Of a DNA stretch of 64,000 nt, positions 9,645-18,283 are shown in pieces. Within the stretch, counting starts at the first letter, position 1; the number at the start of each line of letters is the position of its first letter. A program made the position numbers and the translations under genes. Under the pieces are notes generated by a model. It did not search any database. It saw only the letters and a program-made list of their open reading frames with translations, and was not told the origin of the DNA. Source of the stretch: Bacillus rubiinfantis (lineage in GTDB: Bacteria; Bacillota; Bacilli; Bacillales; Cytobacillaceae); NCBI GenBank assembly GCA_000752035.1, contig CCFE01000031.1:62001-126000 (forward strand), in the 5' to 3' direction.

Positions 9645-10394
9645 TTAGTTAATAATATCGCCTTTGTTTTTAGCTAAATTTTCATGCCATTCTCGTCGCT
9701 TAGTAGCTGTCGGTTTCGTCCACTCTGTTTCTTCACCAATAATTTTTAAAGGTTCTTGTGAGCGATAAGAACGCGTTAAGTTACCAGGGAACTTTTTGTC
9801 AGTAACATTTGGGTCGTTTTCAAATTCACCTGTAGGTTCTACTATATAAACGCGTTCTCTTCCTTTTCCTTTTGCTAATGCTGCTGCAAGACCTGCCCCA
9901 TTGACATTAGCAGTGAAATAAATATGGTTCATTTTAAGCCCAGGTTTGTAATTTGAATTTCCACCCGCTATCAGAAAATCACCAACTTTCAAATCTGCCT
10001 TTGTCCCATGGTAAAATGGGCCTTTATCTGTTAGTGCACCATTATATGATTTGGCCAATTCATAATTTCTAGTTGCCTGTTCAGAATCACCCAACTCCTC
10101 ATAACAGTTGGCAATGTTTATATACAACGTGGAGTAAGCACTCTTAACGTTATCATCATCTATATTTTGTGCACACTGTAAGGATGTTTCCATCCATTTT
10201 AATTTATCTGTAATATTTTCTTGTATACGAGCTAAATGATAAGCTGCGATAAATCTTTCATAGTCATCCGTTGCTTCGTGCCATGCTTTATGAAACATCG
10301 CAATCGCACCCTCACTGTTTCCACAGTCCTCCAATCCCATCCCACTCATGCAGATTTTAATAATAACGTTATTTGGATCAAATTTTTTATTCAT
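9645..10394 (-). CDS. arr: TPR-like domain fused to rifampin ADP-ribosyltransferase (Arr)
   Basis: Arr enzymes use NAD to ADP-ribosylate rifamycins and so inactivate them. The C-terminal half (about residues 125-240) shows the Arr pattern: FYHGTKADLKVGD, NHIYFTANVNGAG, ERVYIVEPTG, FENDPNVT and LTRSYRSQEPLKIIGE, with the NAD-binding His near residue 129. Arr proteins are usually only about 140 residues. Here an extra N-terminal segment of about 115 residues is helical and looks like tetratricopeptide repeats (FHKAWHEA, INIANCYEELGD). The GGAGGTAAG ribosome binding site before the ATG at 10394 supports the fused form. Function of the extra domain is unknown. Confidence 0.85.
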   Translation of the reverse strand: MNKKFDPNNVIIKICMSGMGLEDCGNSEGAIAMFHKAWHEATDDYERFIAAYHLARIQENITDKLKWMETSLQCAQNIDDDNVKSAYSTLYINIANCYEELGDSEQATRNYELAKSYNGALTDKGPFYHGTKADLKVGDFLIAGGNSNYKPGLKMNHIYFTANVNGAGLAAALAKGKGRERVYIVEPTGEFENDPNVTDKKFPGNLTRSYRSQEPLKIIGEETEWTKPTATKRREWHENLAKNKGDIIN

Positions 10395-10782
10395 CTAATC
10401 TTACCTCCAAATTAATTGAATGTTATGATGAGTATATCCAGAACTTCAACTGCTCAAGATCTTCTCCATTGGCTTGCCTTTTGCCAATTCGTCGATTAAT
10501 GAAGCAGACCAAAATAATCACTATCCCAAATCCCCCAACAAATCTCACTAATATACTATCGAAGTATAGCAGTTGAAATTCAGAACGAACAGTCTATATT
10601 TGCAATTTTGTATATGTTATAATTAAAGTGAGGAAGAGTATATTATCAGTGAAGTTAAGCTTTTATTGTTTCGGGGGTGCCTAGCACAACCCGAAATTAG
10701 CTACGCCAAACATTCACCAATCGTACCGTTTACGAAAAGGGCACTCTTAATAGGAGCGCCCTTTTCGTAAACATTGATGTAA
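10395..10782. other. Intergenic region between arr and the AraC-type gene
   Basis: 390 bp without a convincing gene. It contains the hairpin at 10729-10771 and a possible plus-strand TATAAT at about 10615 with no gene behind it. Confidence 0.45.
10729..10771 (-). terminator. Intrinsic terminator of the AraC-type regulator gene
   Basis: A 14-bp perfect inverted repeat (10729-10742 with 10758-10771) contains AAAAGGGC/GCCCTTTT arms. The T-run lies within the stem rather than after it. The hairpin follows the stop of the minus-strand regulator gene. Confidence 0.6.
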
Positions 10783-11661
10783 TTAATAGTCTTTTTTCTT
10801 TACTGGAATCCAAATTTCGCTTCTATACTTAGGATTCCCAGTGTCTGGACTCTCACTCCATAAAATTTCAGGACCTTCAACCGCCTCGTATCCTGATGAT
10901 GGAAACCACTCTGAATATATCCTACCCCACACATTTTGAAGTGTTTCCGGGAATGGTCCAATCGATTCAAATACAGCCCAAGTACTAGCATCAATTTTTA
11001 ATACATCAAATTCTGCTGTTTCATCACTTGAAGTTGCTACACCGATGTAATGATCTAGTTCTCCTCTTTCTTCCATTCTTCCTTCCGAGAAATTAGTGGA
11101 AGCACTAATAATACCTGTTGGTTCTACATTTGAAATTGCTTTTAATTGTTTAATAACATCCGTGGTTAAAAGTTCAGTCATTTTTGCAATCTCTGGATTG
11201 ACACCTTTAAAAATAATTGGAACTCTCTTCTTAAATCCTACTAACTTAAAAGGTCCTTTCTCAACAATACGATAGTTCATTTCGCATCCTCCTTTAATTG
11301 ATAATTGAAAGGTCATTCGAGGATAAGCTTTTAATTGTGTATTCTCACTCCTTGCCTCAGAAGGGAGAATGCCATGCAGGGAATGAAAAGCACGGGAAAA
11401 TGAATCAGCCGAATTATAGCCATATTTGACGGCTACATCAATTATTCTCAAATCCCTATCTTTCAGATCAAGTGCAGCCAACGTCAGTCTTCTTCTCCGA
11501 ATATATTCTGATAAACTTATGCCTGCTAAAAAAGAAAACATCCGCTTGAAATGATACTCTGAACAATAAGCGATTTTAGATACTTCACTATAATCAATTT
11601 CCTCTGTTAAGTGCTCTTCAATATATGCCAATGCATTATTCATACTTCTTAAAGAATCCAT
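10783..11661 (-). CDS. AraC-family regulator with GyrI-like effector domain
   Basis: The N-terminal 110 residues are a two-helix-turn-helix AraC DNA-binding domain (YIEEHLTEEIDYSEVSK, HFKRMF, then IIDVAVKYGYNSADSFSRAF). The C-terminal part, about residues 130-290, is a GyrI-like/effector-binding domain (YRIVEKGPFKLVGFKK, WAVFESIGPFPETLQ, YRSEIWIPV), which in relatives binds drug-like or small organic ligands. Such regulators often control multidrug or resistance genes; the location inside a resistance cluster fits this. The start at 11661 follows AAAGGAGG. Targets are unknown. Confidence 0.9.
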   Translation of the reverse strand: MDSLRSMNNALAYIEEHLTEEIDYSEVSKIAYCSEYHFKRMFSFLAGISLSEYIRRRRLTLAALDLKDRDLRIIDVAVKYGYNSADSFSRAFHSLHGILPSEARSENTQLKAYPRMTFQLSIKGGCEMNYRIVEKGPFKLVGFKKRVPIIFKGVNPEIAKMTELLTTDVIKQLKAISNVEPTGIISASTNFSEGRMEERGELDHYIGVATSSDETAEFDVLKIDASTWAVFESIGPFPETLQNVWGRIYSEWFPSSGYEAVEGPEILWSESPDTGNPKYRSEIWIPVKKKDY

Positions 11662-11765
11662 CAAACAACCTCCTTTCATCATCAATATTATCAGAGGATG
11701 CATTTACCCATCCGACAATCTGTGCACAATGTAGTCGACTCACCTTATTCGGGAAACCCTTTAGT

Positions 11766-12407
11766 TTACATTTGTTTATTCATTAATTGCTCTAACCCTG
11801 CTTCGGATGTTAACATTTCAAGATTATTAAATATTTCCTCTTCGCTCCAATTCCACCATTGAAGCTTTAGCAAGAATTCAATCTTTTCGTCACTAAAGCG
11901 TTTTTTGATAAACTTAGCTGGATTCCCACCATATATTGAATAGGGTTCAACACTTTTTACTACTGTTGAGTTAGCAGCAATAATCGCACCATCTCCAATT
12001 TTAACACCTGGCATTATGGTTACATTTTGACCTATCCACACATCATTGCCAATCACTGTGTCACCCTTAAAAGGAAGTTGTTCTATTGTAGGAGTCACTT
12101 TTTCCCATCCACAGCCAAAGATATTAAAGGGATAGGTTGTAATTCCATCCATTCTATGATTTGCACCATTCATGATAAACTTAACACCCGCTGCAATTGC
12201 ACAGAACTTGCCTATAATGAGTTTATCTCCAAGAAATTCGTAGTGGTGCTCTATATTATCATAAAATTTCTCAGGAGATTTATTATTGTCGCTGTAATAA
12301 GTGTATTCACCAATCTCAACATTTGGTCTTTTAGGTAGATTACTTATATAGCAAACCGTCTTTATATTTTCATTCGGATAAAGCTTTTTCTTATCTGGCC
12401 CCGTCAT
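11766..12407 (-). CDS. vat: Vat-family streptogramin A O-acetyltransferase
   Basis: Xenobiotic acetyltransferase of the left-handed beta-helix (hexapeptide) type; Vat enzymes acetylate group A streptogramins using acetyl-CoA. Very characteristic segments are visible: IGEYTYY, FLGDKLIIGKFCAIA, FIMNGANHRMDG with catalytic His at about residue 84, IGNDVWIGQNVTIMPG, KIGDGAIIAA, and the C-terminal LQWWNWSEEEI. The 213-residue length is normal. Its start overlaps the stop of the upstream nucleotidyltransferase gene by 4 bp, so both come from one transcript. Whether it acts on virginiamycin M-type drugs specifically is inference from the family. Confidence 0.9.
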   Translation of the reverse strand: MTGPDKKKLYPNENIKTVCYISNLPKRPNVEIGEYTYYSDNNKSPEKFYDNIEHHYEFLGDKLIIGKFCAIAAGVKFIMNGANHRMDGITTYPFNIFGCGWEKVTPTIEQLPFKGDTVIGNDVWIGQNVTIMPGVKIGDGAIIAANSTVVKSVEPYSIYGGNPAKFIKKRFSDEKIEFLLKLQWWNWSEEEIFNNLEMLTSEAGLEQLMNKQM

Positions 12408-13243
12408 TGAATATGGGCTCCTTTCAGGTATTCAACCTCATTTACTAGTCTTTGAAGAATCTCTATTCCTTTTCTTGTACAATCTACATTAGTTGATATT
12501 AAGGAAATAACCTTATCGACCCTTTCCTTGTAATCGCTTGGCTTGATCTTAAAATCCTCGATCATCTTAACAGCCTTTTTTTCATTTATACAGTATTCTT
12601 TATTTACTGCAAATAAGACTTGATTAAGGGAAGATATGCTTCGAAAGCAATGCCCGCAAACATAGGATACATCGTCTTTATCTATATTGTTCTCAGCAAA
12701 CATTAAAGAGAAACCTGCCTCAAACATAAAAAATTCAGTTAATCCTTTCTGCAAAGCGGTTGGATAACGTTCTGCTTGCTTTTTAAACTCATAAAAGTTT
12801 TCATCATTAGCATATAGTATTTTGCTAATCGCTAATTCTCCTCGATACATAGCACTTATATATCCATGGGGATGCCCCGTCTGATAATTAGCAGTAGCAA
12901 TTCCTTGCTCCGTATCTTTGATTATTTGTACCACCCGTTTAATATCACGTAAAATTAAGTCCACATGATATCCGTTTATGACTAACCATCCGCCGCCATT
13001 AATCCAATCACCCCATGCTCCGGGAGGTACAATAAGGTTGCTTCTATTCTCATCATCCAACTCTGTAGCAAGTTGATTAATTACTGTAATGTCAAATAAC
13101 TCTGAATTGTAATAGATTCCGAAATCTATATCAGAATCCTCTGTATGGGTGCCTCTTGCACGAGAACCCCCTAATACGATGCCTTCTATATAAGGCAAAG
13201 AGGATAATTTTTCTGTCACTGATTGAATAATATTATCTATCAT
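12404..13243 (-). CDS. Nucleotidyltransferase-domain protein, possible antibiotic adenylyltransferase
   Basis: The N-terminus carries the Pol-beta-like nucleotidyltransferase motif GSRARG (residues 26-31) followed by DSDID (36-40), the pair of metal-binding aspartates. A third acidic residue may be in HVDLIL near residue 99. The C-terminal half is helical, as in aminoglycoside or lincosamide nucleotidyltransferases, but I cannot assign a drug. It is the first gene of a two-gene operon with vat, which makes an antibiotic-modifying role plausible. The AAAGGAGTGAT ribosome binding site supports the ATG at 13243. Confidence 0.75.
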   Translation of the reverse strand: MIDNIIQSVTEKLSSLPYIEGIVLGGSRARGTHTEDSDIDFGIYYNSELFDITVINQLATELDDENRSNLIVPPGAWGDWINGGGWLVINGYHVDLILRDIKRVVQIIKDTEQGIATANYQTGHPHGYISAMYRGELAISKILYANDENFYEFKKQAERYPTALQKGLTEFFMFEAGFSLMFAENNIDKDDVSYVCGHCFRSISSLNQVLFAVNKEYCINEKKAVKMIEDFKIKPSDYKERVDKVISLISTNVDCTRKGIEILQRLVNEVEYLKGAHIQ

Positions 13244-13344
13244 ACTGAATCACTCCTTTCAATATCAAAAGCTATATCTCATGTTGAGAAACACCTTTTT
13301 TGCCATATGTTCCTTATGCTTTACGTATATTTATATGGAAAGGG

Positions 13345-13377
13345 GGCCTTCAGAATTCATCTTGAAGGCCTTATTTT
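13345..13377. terminator. Inverted repeat between msr(D) and the nucleotidyltransferase gene
   Basis: GGCCTTCA (13345-13352) pairs with TGAAGGCC (13363-13370), 10-nt loop. TTATTTT follows on the plus strand only, although both neighbours are on the minus strand, so its role as the msr(D) terminator is uncertain. Confidence 0.4.
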
Positions 13378-13474
13378 CCCTGATTAGTGATCTAAACTAC
13401 TTAGCGCTTAGATAAAATCCATAATCTTTTTCACTGCCCTACTTACGATCTGTCAAATAAGAAAAGTAAAATAA

Positions 13475-14938
13475 TTATCGGACTAAGTTTAATTTCTTAT
13501 CTTTGATTTCATAAATCACATTAGCCACATTATCAAGTAGCCGATTGTCATGGGTGATAAATACTATAGTTCCGGCATACTCCTTCATTAGTATTTCCAA
13601 AGCCTCTAAGCTTGGTATGTCAAGGAAGTTGCTCGGTTCATCCATTAGTAAGATGTTATATCTACCCATAAGCATTTTAGCTAGCAATAATTTAATAATT
13701 TCTCCGCCGCTTAAAACAGATAAGCTTTTTCCAATATCATTCTGTTTCACCCCCATGGATGCTAGCACTGAACGAATTTCCGATACATTGTAATCACAAT
13801 CCTCCTGCATAAACTCTAGGACATTCTGATTACTGTTGTACTTGTAACCATTTTGTGCAAAGTAACCTATTTTTGCCTTAGGTGAAATAGAAATTCCATC
13901 TTCATGGTTTAAGATCATTTGGATTAAAGTTGTTTTTCCGGTTCCATTACTACCAGTTAATGCCACTTTTGCTCCAAGCGGAATTTGAAAAGATACATTT
14001 TCAAACAATACCTTATCTCCAAATATTTTATTAATTTCCGTACCAGCAATAGGATATGGATTGTGGAGCTCCAATGCTTTACTTTGCCTGAAACGAATCC
14101 TACGAATGTCTTCTGGGGCTTCTACTTTTCCTAAGGCCGCAATCCTATGTTCTAGGGACTTAGCGGCATTATGCATCTTTTTTTCCTTACTTCCCATTGA
14201 TTTTTGATGAGCTAAACGCCCTCCGCCTTCAGTACTTTTTTTCTTTGAAGCACCTTTTGCCTTTTTTTCTATTTTACGGGCCTGCTTTCGCTTTTCCTCA
14301 GCAGCCCTTTCCAATCGGGCACGTTCCGCAATAAATTGTTCGTATTCTGCAGACTGGCTCTTGCGTTCTTCCTCTTTTTGGCGAAGATAATCAGAATAGT
14401 TTCCCCAATACTCAGTGATTTTGCCATCTTTCAGTTCCCATATTTTATCTACTACCTCATCAAGAAAATAGCGGTCATGGCTAATAACTAACAGTGCACC
14501 TATAAAATATTTTAGCTGTCCGATTAGAAAATCAATTCCTTCACGGTCTAAATGACTGGTAGGTTCATCCGCTAAAATACCATGAACCTGTGCCGATAAA
14601 GCTTGTGCTATTTTAAGCCTTGTTTCTTCACCGCCGCTCATGGTCTGAATATCTAATTGATTAACACCAAGCTTGCCTACAAGTCCAAAATCTTTTTCCT
14701 CTTGCAAGGTTACCTTGTCCAACTGAGGGATATAGGCAAGTTCACCTAGACGATTCATTTTACATCCTGGAGGAGTTAATTCTCCTAAAATCACCTTAAA
14801 TAAAGTGCTTTTTCCTGCACCATTTGCTCCTACTAAACCAATACGGTCATAATCATATACTTCTAAATCGTCTATATCTAAAACATCGCGTCCTTTAAAT
14901 TCCACACGAATGTCTTTTGCTTTTAATATCAATTCCAT
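13475..14938 (-). CDS. msr(D): Msr(D)-type ABC-F ribosomal protection protein
   Basis: ABC-F proteins bind the ribosome and displace macrolides and related drugs. The protein has two ATPase domains without membrane segments: Walker A GANGAGKST (37-44) and ADEPTSHLD in the first, and GSNGTGKTT and MDEPSNFLD in the second, each with an LSGGE or MSGGE signature. Between them is the long lysine-rich linker (EEERKSQSAEYEQF, then KKAKGASKKKS) that reaches into the ribosome. From memory the sequence is very close to streptococcal Msr(D)/Mel along its full 487 residues. The start at 14938 has AGGAGGAAAATGTT upstream; the in-frame start at 14974 would be non-canonical. It lies downstream of mef and a leader peptide. 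Confidence 0.95.
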   Translation of the reverse strand: MELILKAKDIRVEFKGRDVLDIDDLEVYDYDRIGLVGANGAGKSTLFKVILGELTPPGCKMNRLGELAYIPQLDKVTLQEEKDFGLVGKLGVNQLDIQTMSGGEETRLKIAQALSAQVHGILADEPTSHLDREGIDFLIGQLKYFIGALLVISHDRYFLDEVVDKIWELKDGKITEYWGNYSDYLRQKEEERKSQSAEYEQFIAERARLERAAEEKRKQARKIEKKAKGASKKKSTEGGGRLAHQKSMGSKEKKMHNAAKSLEHRIAALGKVEAPEDIRRIRFRQSKALELHNPYPIAGTEINKIFGDKVLFENVSFQIPLGAKVALTGSNGTGKTTLIQMILNHEDGISISPKAKIGYFAQNGYKYNSNQNVLEFMQEDCDYNVSEIRSVLASMGVKQNDIGKSLSVLSGGEIIKLLLAKMLMGRYNILLMDEPSNFLDIPSLEALEILMKEYAGTIVFITHDNRLLDNVANVIYEIKDKKLNLVR

Positions 14939-14983
14939 AACATTTTCCTCCTGTCTATAATCGCATGTTTTCATTTGCTTGTA

Positions 14984-15010
14984 CGCAGGGAAAACCCTAC
15001 GATTTAAGCA
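14984..15010 (-). promoter_or_regulatory. Conditional hairpin between the MsrDL leader and msr(D)
   Basis: In the minus-strand RNA CGUAGGG (15001-14995) pairs with CCCUGCG (14990-14984) around UUUU. Outer GCUU/AAGC pairs can extend the stem. No U-run follows, so whether it acts as terminator, pause site or translational switch cannot be settled from sequence. Confidence 0.5.
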
Positions 15011-15017
15011 GGAAGAA

Positions 15018-15038
15018 TTACATGAAAATTAAATACAT
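15018..15038 (-). CDS. msrDL: MsrDL leader peptide (MYLIFM)
   Basis: A six-codon frame, ATG to TAA, with an AGGAGGGACATATTT ribosome binding site, lies just after mef and 79 nt before msr(D). It encodes MYLIFM, the leader peptide I recall from the streptococcal mef-msr(D) operon, where macrolide-stalled ribosomes on the leader switch on msr(D). Exact peptide identity is seen in the sequence; the mechanism is known from that system. Confidence 0.88.
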   Translation of the reverse strand: MYLIFM

Positions 15039-15051
15039 AAATATGTCCCTC

Positions 15052-16278
15052 CTATGAATTTTGTTTTAAATCTAATTTTCTAATCTCGGTCATCATCGGG
15101 CAAACGATAGCAACGCCAATAATTAAAATACCTGATAGTAAAAACCAATGATTTACACCGATTCTATCAGCAAAAAACCCAGAAAGGATTAAGCCAAGCG
15201 GCATAGCGAATGACATAATACTTCCGGTCAAAGAAAATATACGTCCTAAATATTCAGGCTTAATTTTCTCCTGAAAAAGAGCTGTTTGCACACCGCTATA
15301 AAATGGCACCGAAAGCCCCATTATTGCACAGCAGACTACAAACATTACAAATCCATTTGAAGGAAGTAATCCTGCAATGGCTAAACTAGCTCCCATCATA
15401 AAAAATGAACCCGTTATTAATAGTACACGCTTTTCGTAACTTCCCAATCTTCCTAATATCAAGCCTCCTGCCAGCATACCAGAGGCAAACGCAATTTCGG
15501 TGATAGAAATATGCATCGGTGTCCCATTAAAATATTCCATACTGAATAAAGGGTATAGTGCATTAATTGGCATATAAACAAATGTATATAGTGTGCCTAA
15601 AAGTAATAAGGCAAATAATCCTTTGTTTTGTTTCAGTACGACAATTCCATCTTTCATTTCTTTTATGAAATTTGGTTTTAAACTTTGCACTTGATCGCCA
15701 AGCTTAGGAATACGTACAATTGCTACCGTAATAGACGCAATCACAGCACCCAATACATCGATGGCAATAATAGCATTTAATTCCCAAACAGAATATAACA
15801 ATGCTGCAACCGCCGGACTAACAATATAGCTTATAGACTGCAAAGACTGACTATAGCCTGCACATTTCGTAAGCTGTTCTTCTGGTACTAAAAGTGGAGT
15901 AACCGCATTGAGAGCTGGGGTATGAAAAGCTGTTCCAATGCTACGGATAAACAATACTACCATAACCATCCAGATAGGTAACTCCATATACAATGCAACA
16001 ATAGCTAGCACGGCCCCAGCTGCTGCGATAATTAAATCAGCACCAATCATTATCTTCTTCCTATCATGACGATCCACTAATACACCAATGGCTGGTCCAA
16101 AGACCGCATAGGGTAAAAAACCTACAAGTGAAGCCATAGACAAGACCATCGCAGATCCTGTTTTTTCTGTAAGGTAAAAAATAATCGCCATTTGCAGGAT
16201 GGCACTAGTGATTAATGATACTGCCTGCCCTGCCCATATTGTATAAAACTTAAGTTTCCAATTGTTGTATTTTTCCAT
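15052..16278 (-). CDS. mef: Mef-type macrolide efflux MFS transporter
   Basis: A 408-residue major facilitator protein that pumps out 14- and 15-membered macrolides. Twelve hydrophobic segments are visible, with the MFS loop GVLVDRHDRKK after segment two. The N-terminal half (WKLKFYTIWAGQAVSLIT, FIRSIGTAFHTPALNAVTP, LTKCAGYSQSLQSISYIV) is nearly what I recall for Mef(A), while the second half appears more diverged. A GCAGGAGATAA ribosome binding site precedes ATG 16278. It forms an operon with msr(D): the stop is followed by a 77-nt gap holding the MsrDL leader. The pair provides efflux plus ribosome protection. Confidence 0.95.
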   Translation of the reverse strand: MEKYNNWKLKFYTIWAGQAVSLITSAILQMAIIFYLTEKTGSAMVLSMASLVGFLPYAVFGPAIGVLVDRHDRKKIMIGADLIIAAAGAVLAIVALYMELPIWMVMVVLFIRSIGTAFHTPALNAVTPLLVPEEQLTKCAGYSQSLQSISYIVSPAVAALLYSVWELNAIIAIDVLGAVIASITVAIVRIPKLGDQVQSLKPNFIKEMKDGIVVLKQNKGLFALLLLGTLYTFVYMPINALYPLFSMEYFNGTPMHISITEIAFASGMLAGGLILGRLGSYEKRVLLITGSFFMMGASLAIAGLLPSNGFVMFVVCCAIMGLSVPFYSGVQTALFQEKIKPEYLGRIFSLTGSIMSFAMPLGLILSGFFADRIGVNHWFLLSGILIIGVAIVCPMMTEIRKLDLKQNS

Positions 16279-16340
16279 TTATATTATCTCCTGCATATTA
16301 TTTTGCTTGAATTTCTATTTTGAATAGCATTCTAGGCAAT

Positions 16341-16384
16341 AAAAAATGCAGGCCTAAATCCACAATGTGGCTTTTGGTCTGCAT
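16341..16384 (-). terminator. Second hairpin terminator in the mef leader
   Basis: In the minus-strand RNA AUGCAG-A-CC pairs with GG-C-CUGCAU, with an inner CCAC/GUGG stem. UUUUUUAUUG follows. It lies about 60 nt before the mef start and could be a further attenuation point. Confidence 0.55.
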
Positions 16385-16498
16385 ACATACAATATGGAAA
16401 CATTCATAATAAAGACATAGTTAAATAAAGGTATAGTTAAATGACCTATATCCTCACCGTAACTAATGAATGCTCAATATCGTATAAATAAGCACAAC

Positions 16499-16536
16499 AA
16501 AAAAGCCTATCATCGGGGATAGATTCTGCTTTTTTT
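16499..16536 (-). terminator. Attenuator downstream of the MefAL leader peptide
   Basis: In RNA sense AAAAAAGC and CUAUC pair with GAUAG and GCUUUUUU (left arm with an AGAAU bulge, loop CCCGAU). The stem ends in U6, an intrinsic terminator ten bases beyond the leader stop. Ribosome stalling on the leader would be expected to prevent it forming. Confidence 0.75.
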
Positions 16537-16545
16537 ATTGCCAGC

Positions 16546-16572
16546 TTATCTTAAACGCATTGAGGCTGTCAT
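16546..16572 (-). CDS. mefAL: MefAL leader peptide (MTASMRLR)
   Basis: An eight-codon frame (ATG 16572 to TAA 16546) with ribosome binding site TTTAGGAGG encodes MTASMRLR, the mef leader peptide known from streptococcal mef-msr(D) elements. It is followed at once by the attenuator at 16499-16536. The Arg-Leu-Arg ending is a classic macrolide arrest motif. So the induction circuit, not only the resistance genes, has been kept. Confidence 0.85.
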   Translation of the reverse strand: MTASMRLR

Positions 16573-16612
16573 AGTTTCGGTTCCTCCTAAATTCTTATTT
16601 GTATCAGCGTAT

Positions 16613-16641
16613 ATTTTAACACAACAAGTCGTTTTAAGCAA
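16613..16641 (-). promoter_or_regulatory. Promoter of the mef-msr(D) operon
   Basis: Minus-strand TTGCTT (16641-16636) and TAAAAT (16618-16613) are separated by exactly 17 bp. They lie about 41 bp before the MefAL start codon and only some 20 bp from the recombinase terminator. Confidence 0.75.
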
Positions 16642-16654
16642 CTTTAAAATTAAA

Positions 16655-16708
16655 AAAATCCAATATTAACCGCCAAAGGGTGCTAGCCCCTAATTGGCGG
16701 TTAATATT
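16655..16708 (-). terminator. Intrinsic terminator of the recombinase gene
   Basis: A perfect 15-bp inverted repeat (16662-16676 with 16694-16708), with an extra AGGG/CCCT pairing in the loop, is followed on the minus strand by GGATTTTTTTAATTTT. It touches the stop codon of the recombinase and insulates it from the mef promoter. Confidence 0.85.
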
Positions 16709-18280
16709 CTATATCTCTTCGTCAATCTCAATCCCAGACTTGAATTCAACGGTGAGCTTATCTTCATATATCGTTACTTTCTCAATAAGTCGCCTTACTA
16801 ACTGTTCATCATATTCCTCCAACTCACAGGATTGTTCATTCAAGAAATCAGTCATTTCAGCGATTCGTTGCCTTTTTCCTTCTCGCTCTGCATTTTCAAC
16901 TAGTGCATTTTGCTTCAATTCACGAAGCCGATAAATTTCATCAGCCACATCTTCATAGTCATTCTTGGACTTTGCTTGGATTAGAAGCTGTTGTTGCAAT
17001 TCTTCCAATTTGCCATCAATATCAACGGTGGCATTATCATTTTCTTCATTAAGTACGGTGGCTATATTTTTCTGTAACGTTGAGAGGAAGGGTACTTTGT
17101 TAGCCAAAAGTTCGTTAATAGCCTTGACCACTGCTGTCTGTAATATTTCCTCGTTTATGGTAGAGGCCGTACATTCAGACCCTTTTTCCTCCAAACGGCT
17201 GACGCATCTCCAAACAATAGACTTGTAACCTCGGTTATTCCAGTGTACTCGTCGGTAAATATCGCCGCAATGACCGCAGTAAACAATACTCGATAAAGCA
17301 TACTTGCTGCTATAGACTCTCTTTTTACCGCCTTTGCCGCCCCGAAGATTTGCTCTTCGAACCATCTCTTCTTGAACCTGCATAAAAAGGTCGCGTGGAA
17401 TGATAGGCTCATGGCTGTTTTCTACATAATACTGGGGAACGATGCCGTTATTCTTGACTCGCTTTTTAGAAAGGAAATCAACCGTATATGTTTTTTGTAG
17501 AAGGGCATCACCGATGTACTTTTCATTTTGTAGTATTTTTTTCAGCGTTTCTGGCCTCCATTTTGATTTACCTGCCGCTGTTAGAATACCGTCTGCTTCT
17601 AGTCCTCTTGCTATCTGTAAAAGGCTCGCCCCCTCAAGGTACTCCCTATAAATCCGTTTAACCACCTCAGCTCCCTCTGGATCAATCACTAGCTGCTTGT
17701 TTTCATCCTTGGTGTATCCAAGGAAACGCTTGTGGTTGACCTGAACTTCACCTTGTTGATATCGATACTGAATACCTAGCTTTACGTTTTGGCTTAAGGA
17801 TTGGCTTTCCTGTTGGGCAAGGGATGCCATAATGGTCAACAAGACTTCACCCTTGGAATCCATGGTGTTGATATTCTCTTTCTCGAAGAACACAGCAATG
17901 TTTTTATCCTTTAACTGACGGATGTATTTAAGGCAGTCTAACGTATTTCTGGCAAATCGGCTAATGGACTTTGTGATGATCATGTCTATTTTTCCTGCCA
18001 TACACTCTTCAATCATACGGTTGAATTCTTCACGCTTTTTTGTATTTGTGCCTGTGATGCCGTCATCCGCAAAAATTCCTGCCAATTCCCATTCCTTGTT
18101 CTTCTTAATATAGTTTGTATAATGCTCGATCTGAATGTCATAGCTTGAAGCCTGCTCCTCACTATCCGTTGAAACACGACAGTAAGCGGCCACTCGTATT
18201 TTGGGTTTGCTTTCACTATTTTTATTATTTCCGATTCGTTGAATTGCCGGAATGACTGTTACATTCCTACTCACTGCCAC
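16709..18280 (-). CDS. Large serine recombinase A
   Basis: A 523-residue site-specific recombinase. The N-terminal resolvase domain has the nucleophile Ser37 in YCRVSTDSEEQ and the SISRFARNTLDCLKY helix. The recombinase domain (RFLGYTKDENK onward) and a zinc ribbon (CGHCG, then two further Cys) follow, then a coiled-coil region and a C-terminal segment. The GTG start has GCGAGGTG upstream and the gene follows the small partner with a 3-bp gap. It ends next to a terminator and the mef promoter, so an attachment site may lie nearby, but none was identified. Confidence 0.92.
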   Translation of the reverse strand: MAVSRNVTVIPAIQRIGNNKNSESKPKIRVAAYCRVSTDSEEQASSYDIQIEHYTNYIKKNKEWELAGIFADDGITGTNTKKREEFNRMIEECMAGKIDMIITKSISRFARNTLDCLKYIRQLKDKNIAVFFEKENINTMDSKGEVLLTIMASLAQQESQSLSQNVKLGIQYRYQQGEVQVNHKRFLGYTKDENKQLVIDPEGAEVVKRIYREYLEGASLLQIARGLEADGILTAAGKSKWRPETLKKILQNEKYIGDALLQKTYTVDFLSKKRVKNNGIVPQYYVENSHEPIIPRDLFMQVQEEMVRRANLRGGKGGKKRVYSSKYALSSIVYCGHCGDIYRRVHWNNRGYKSIVWRCVSRLEEKGSECTASTINEEILQTAVVKAINELLANKVPFLSTLQKNIATVLNEENDNATVDIDGKLEELQQQLLIQAKSKNDYEDVADEIYRLRELKQNALVENAEREGKRQRIAEMTDFLNEQSCELEEYDEQLVRRLIEKVTIYEDKLTVEFKSGIEIDEEI

Positions 18281-18283
18281 TTT

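Noticed and set aside
16600..16720. Attachment site of the prophage
   Set aside because: Expected near the recombinase end, but without the other end no direct repeat can be identified.
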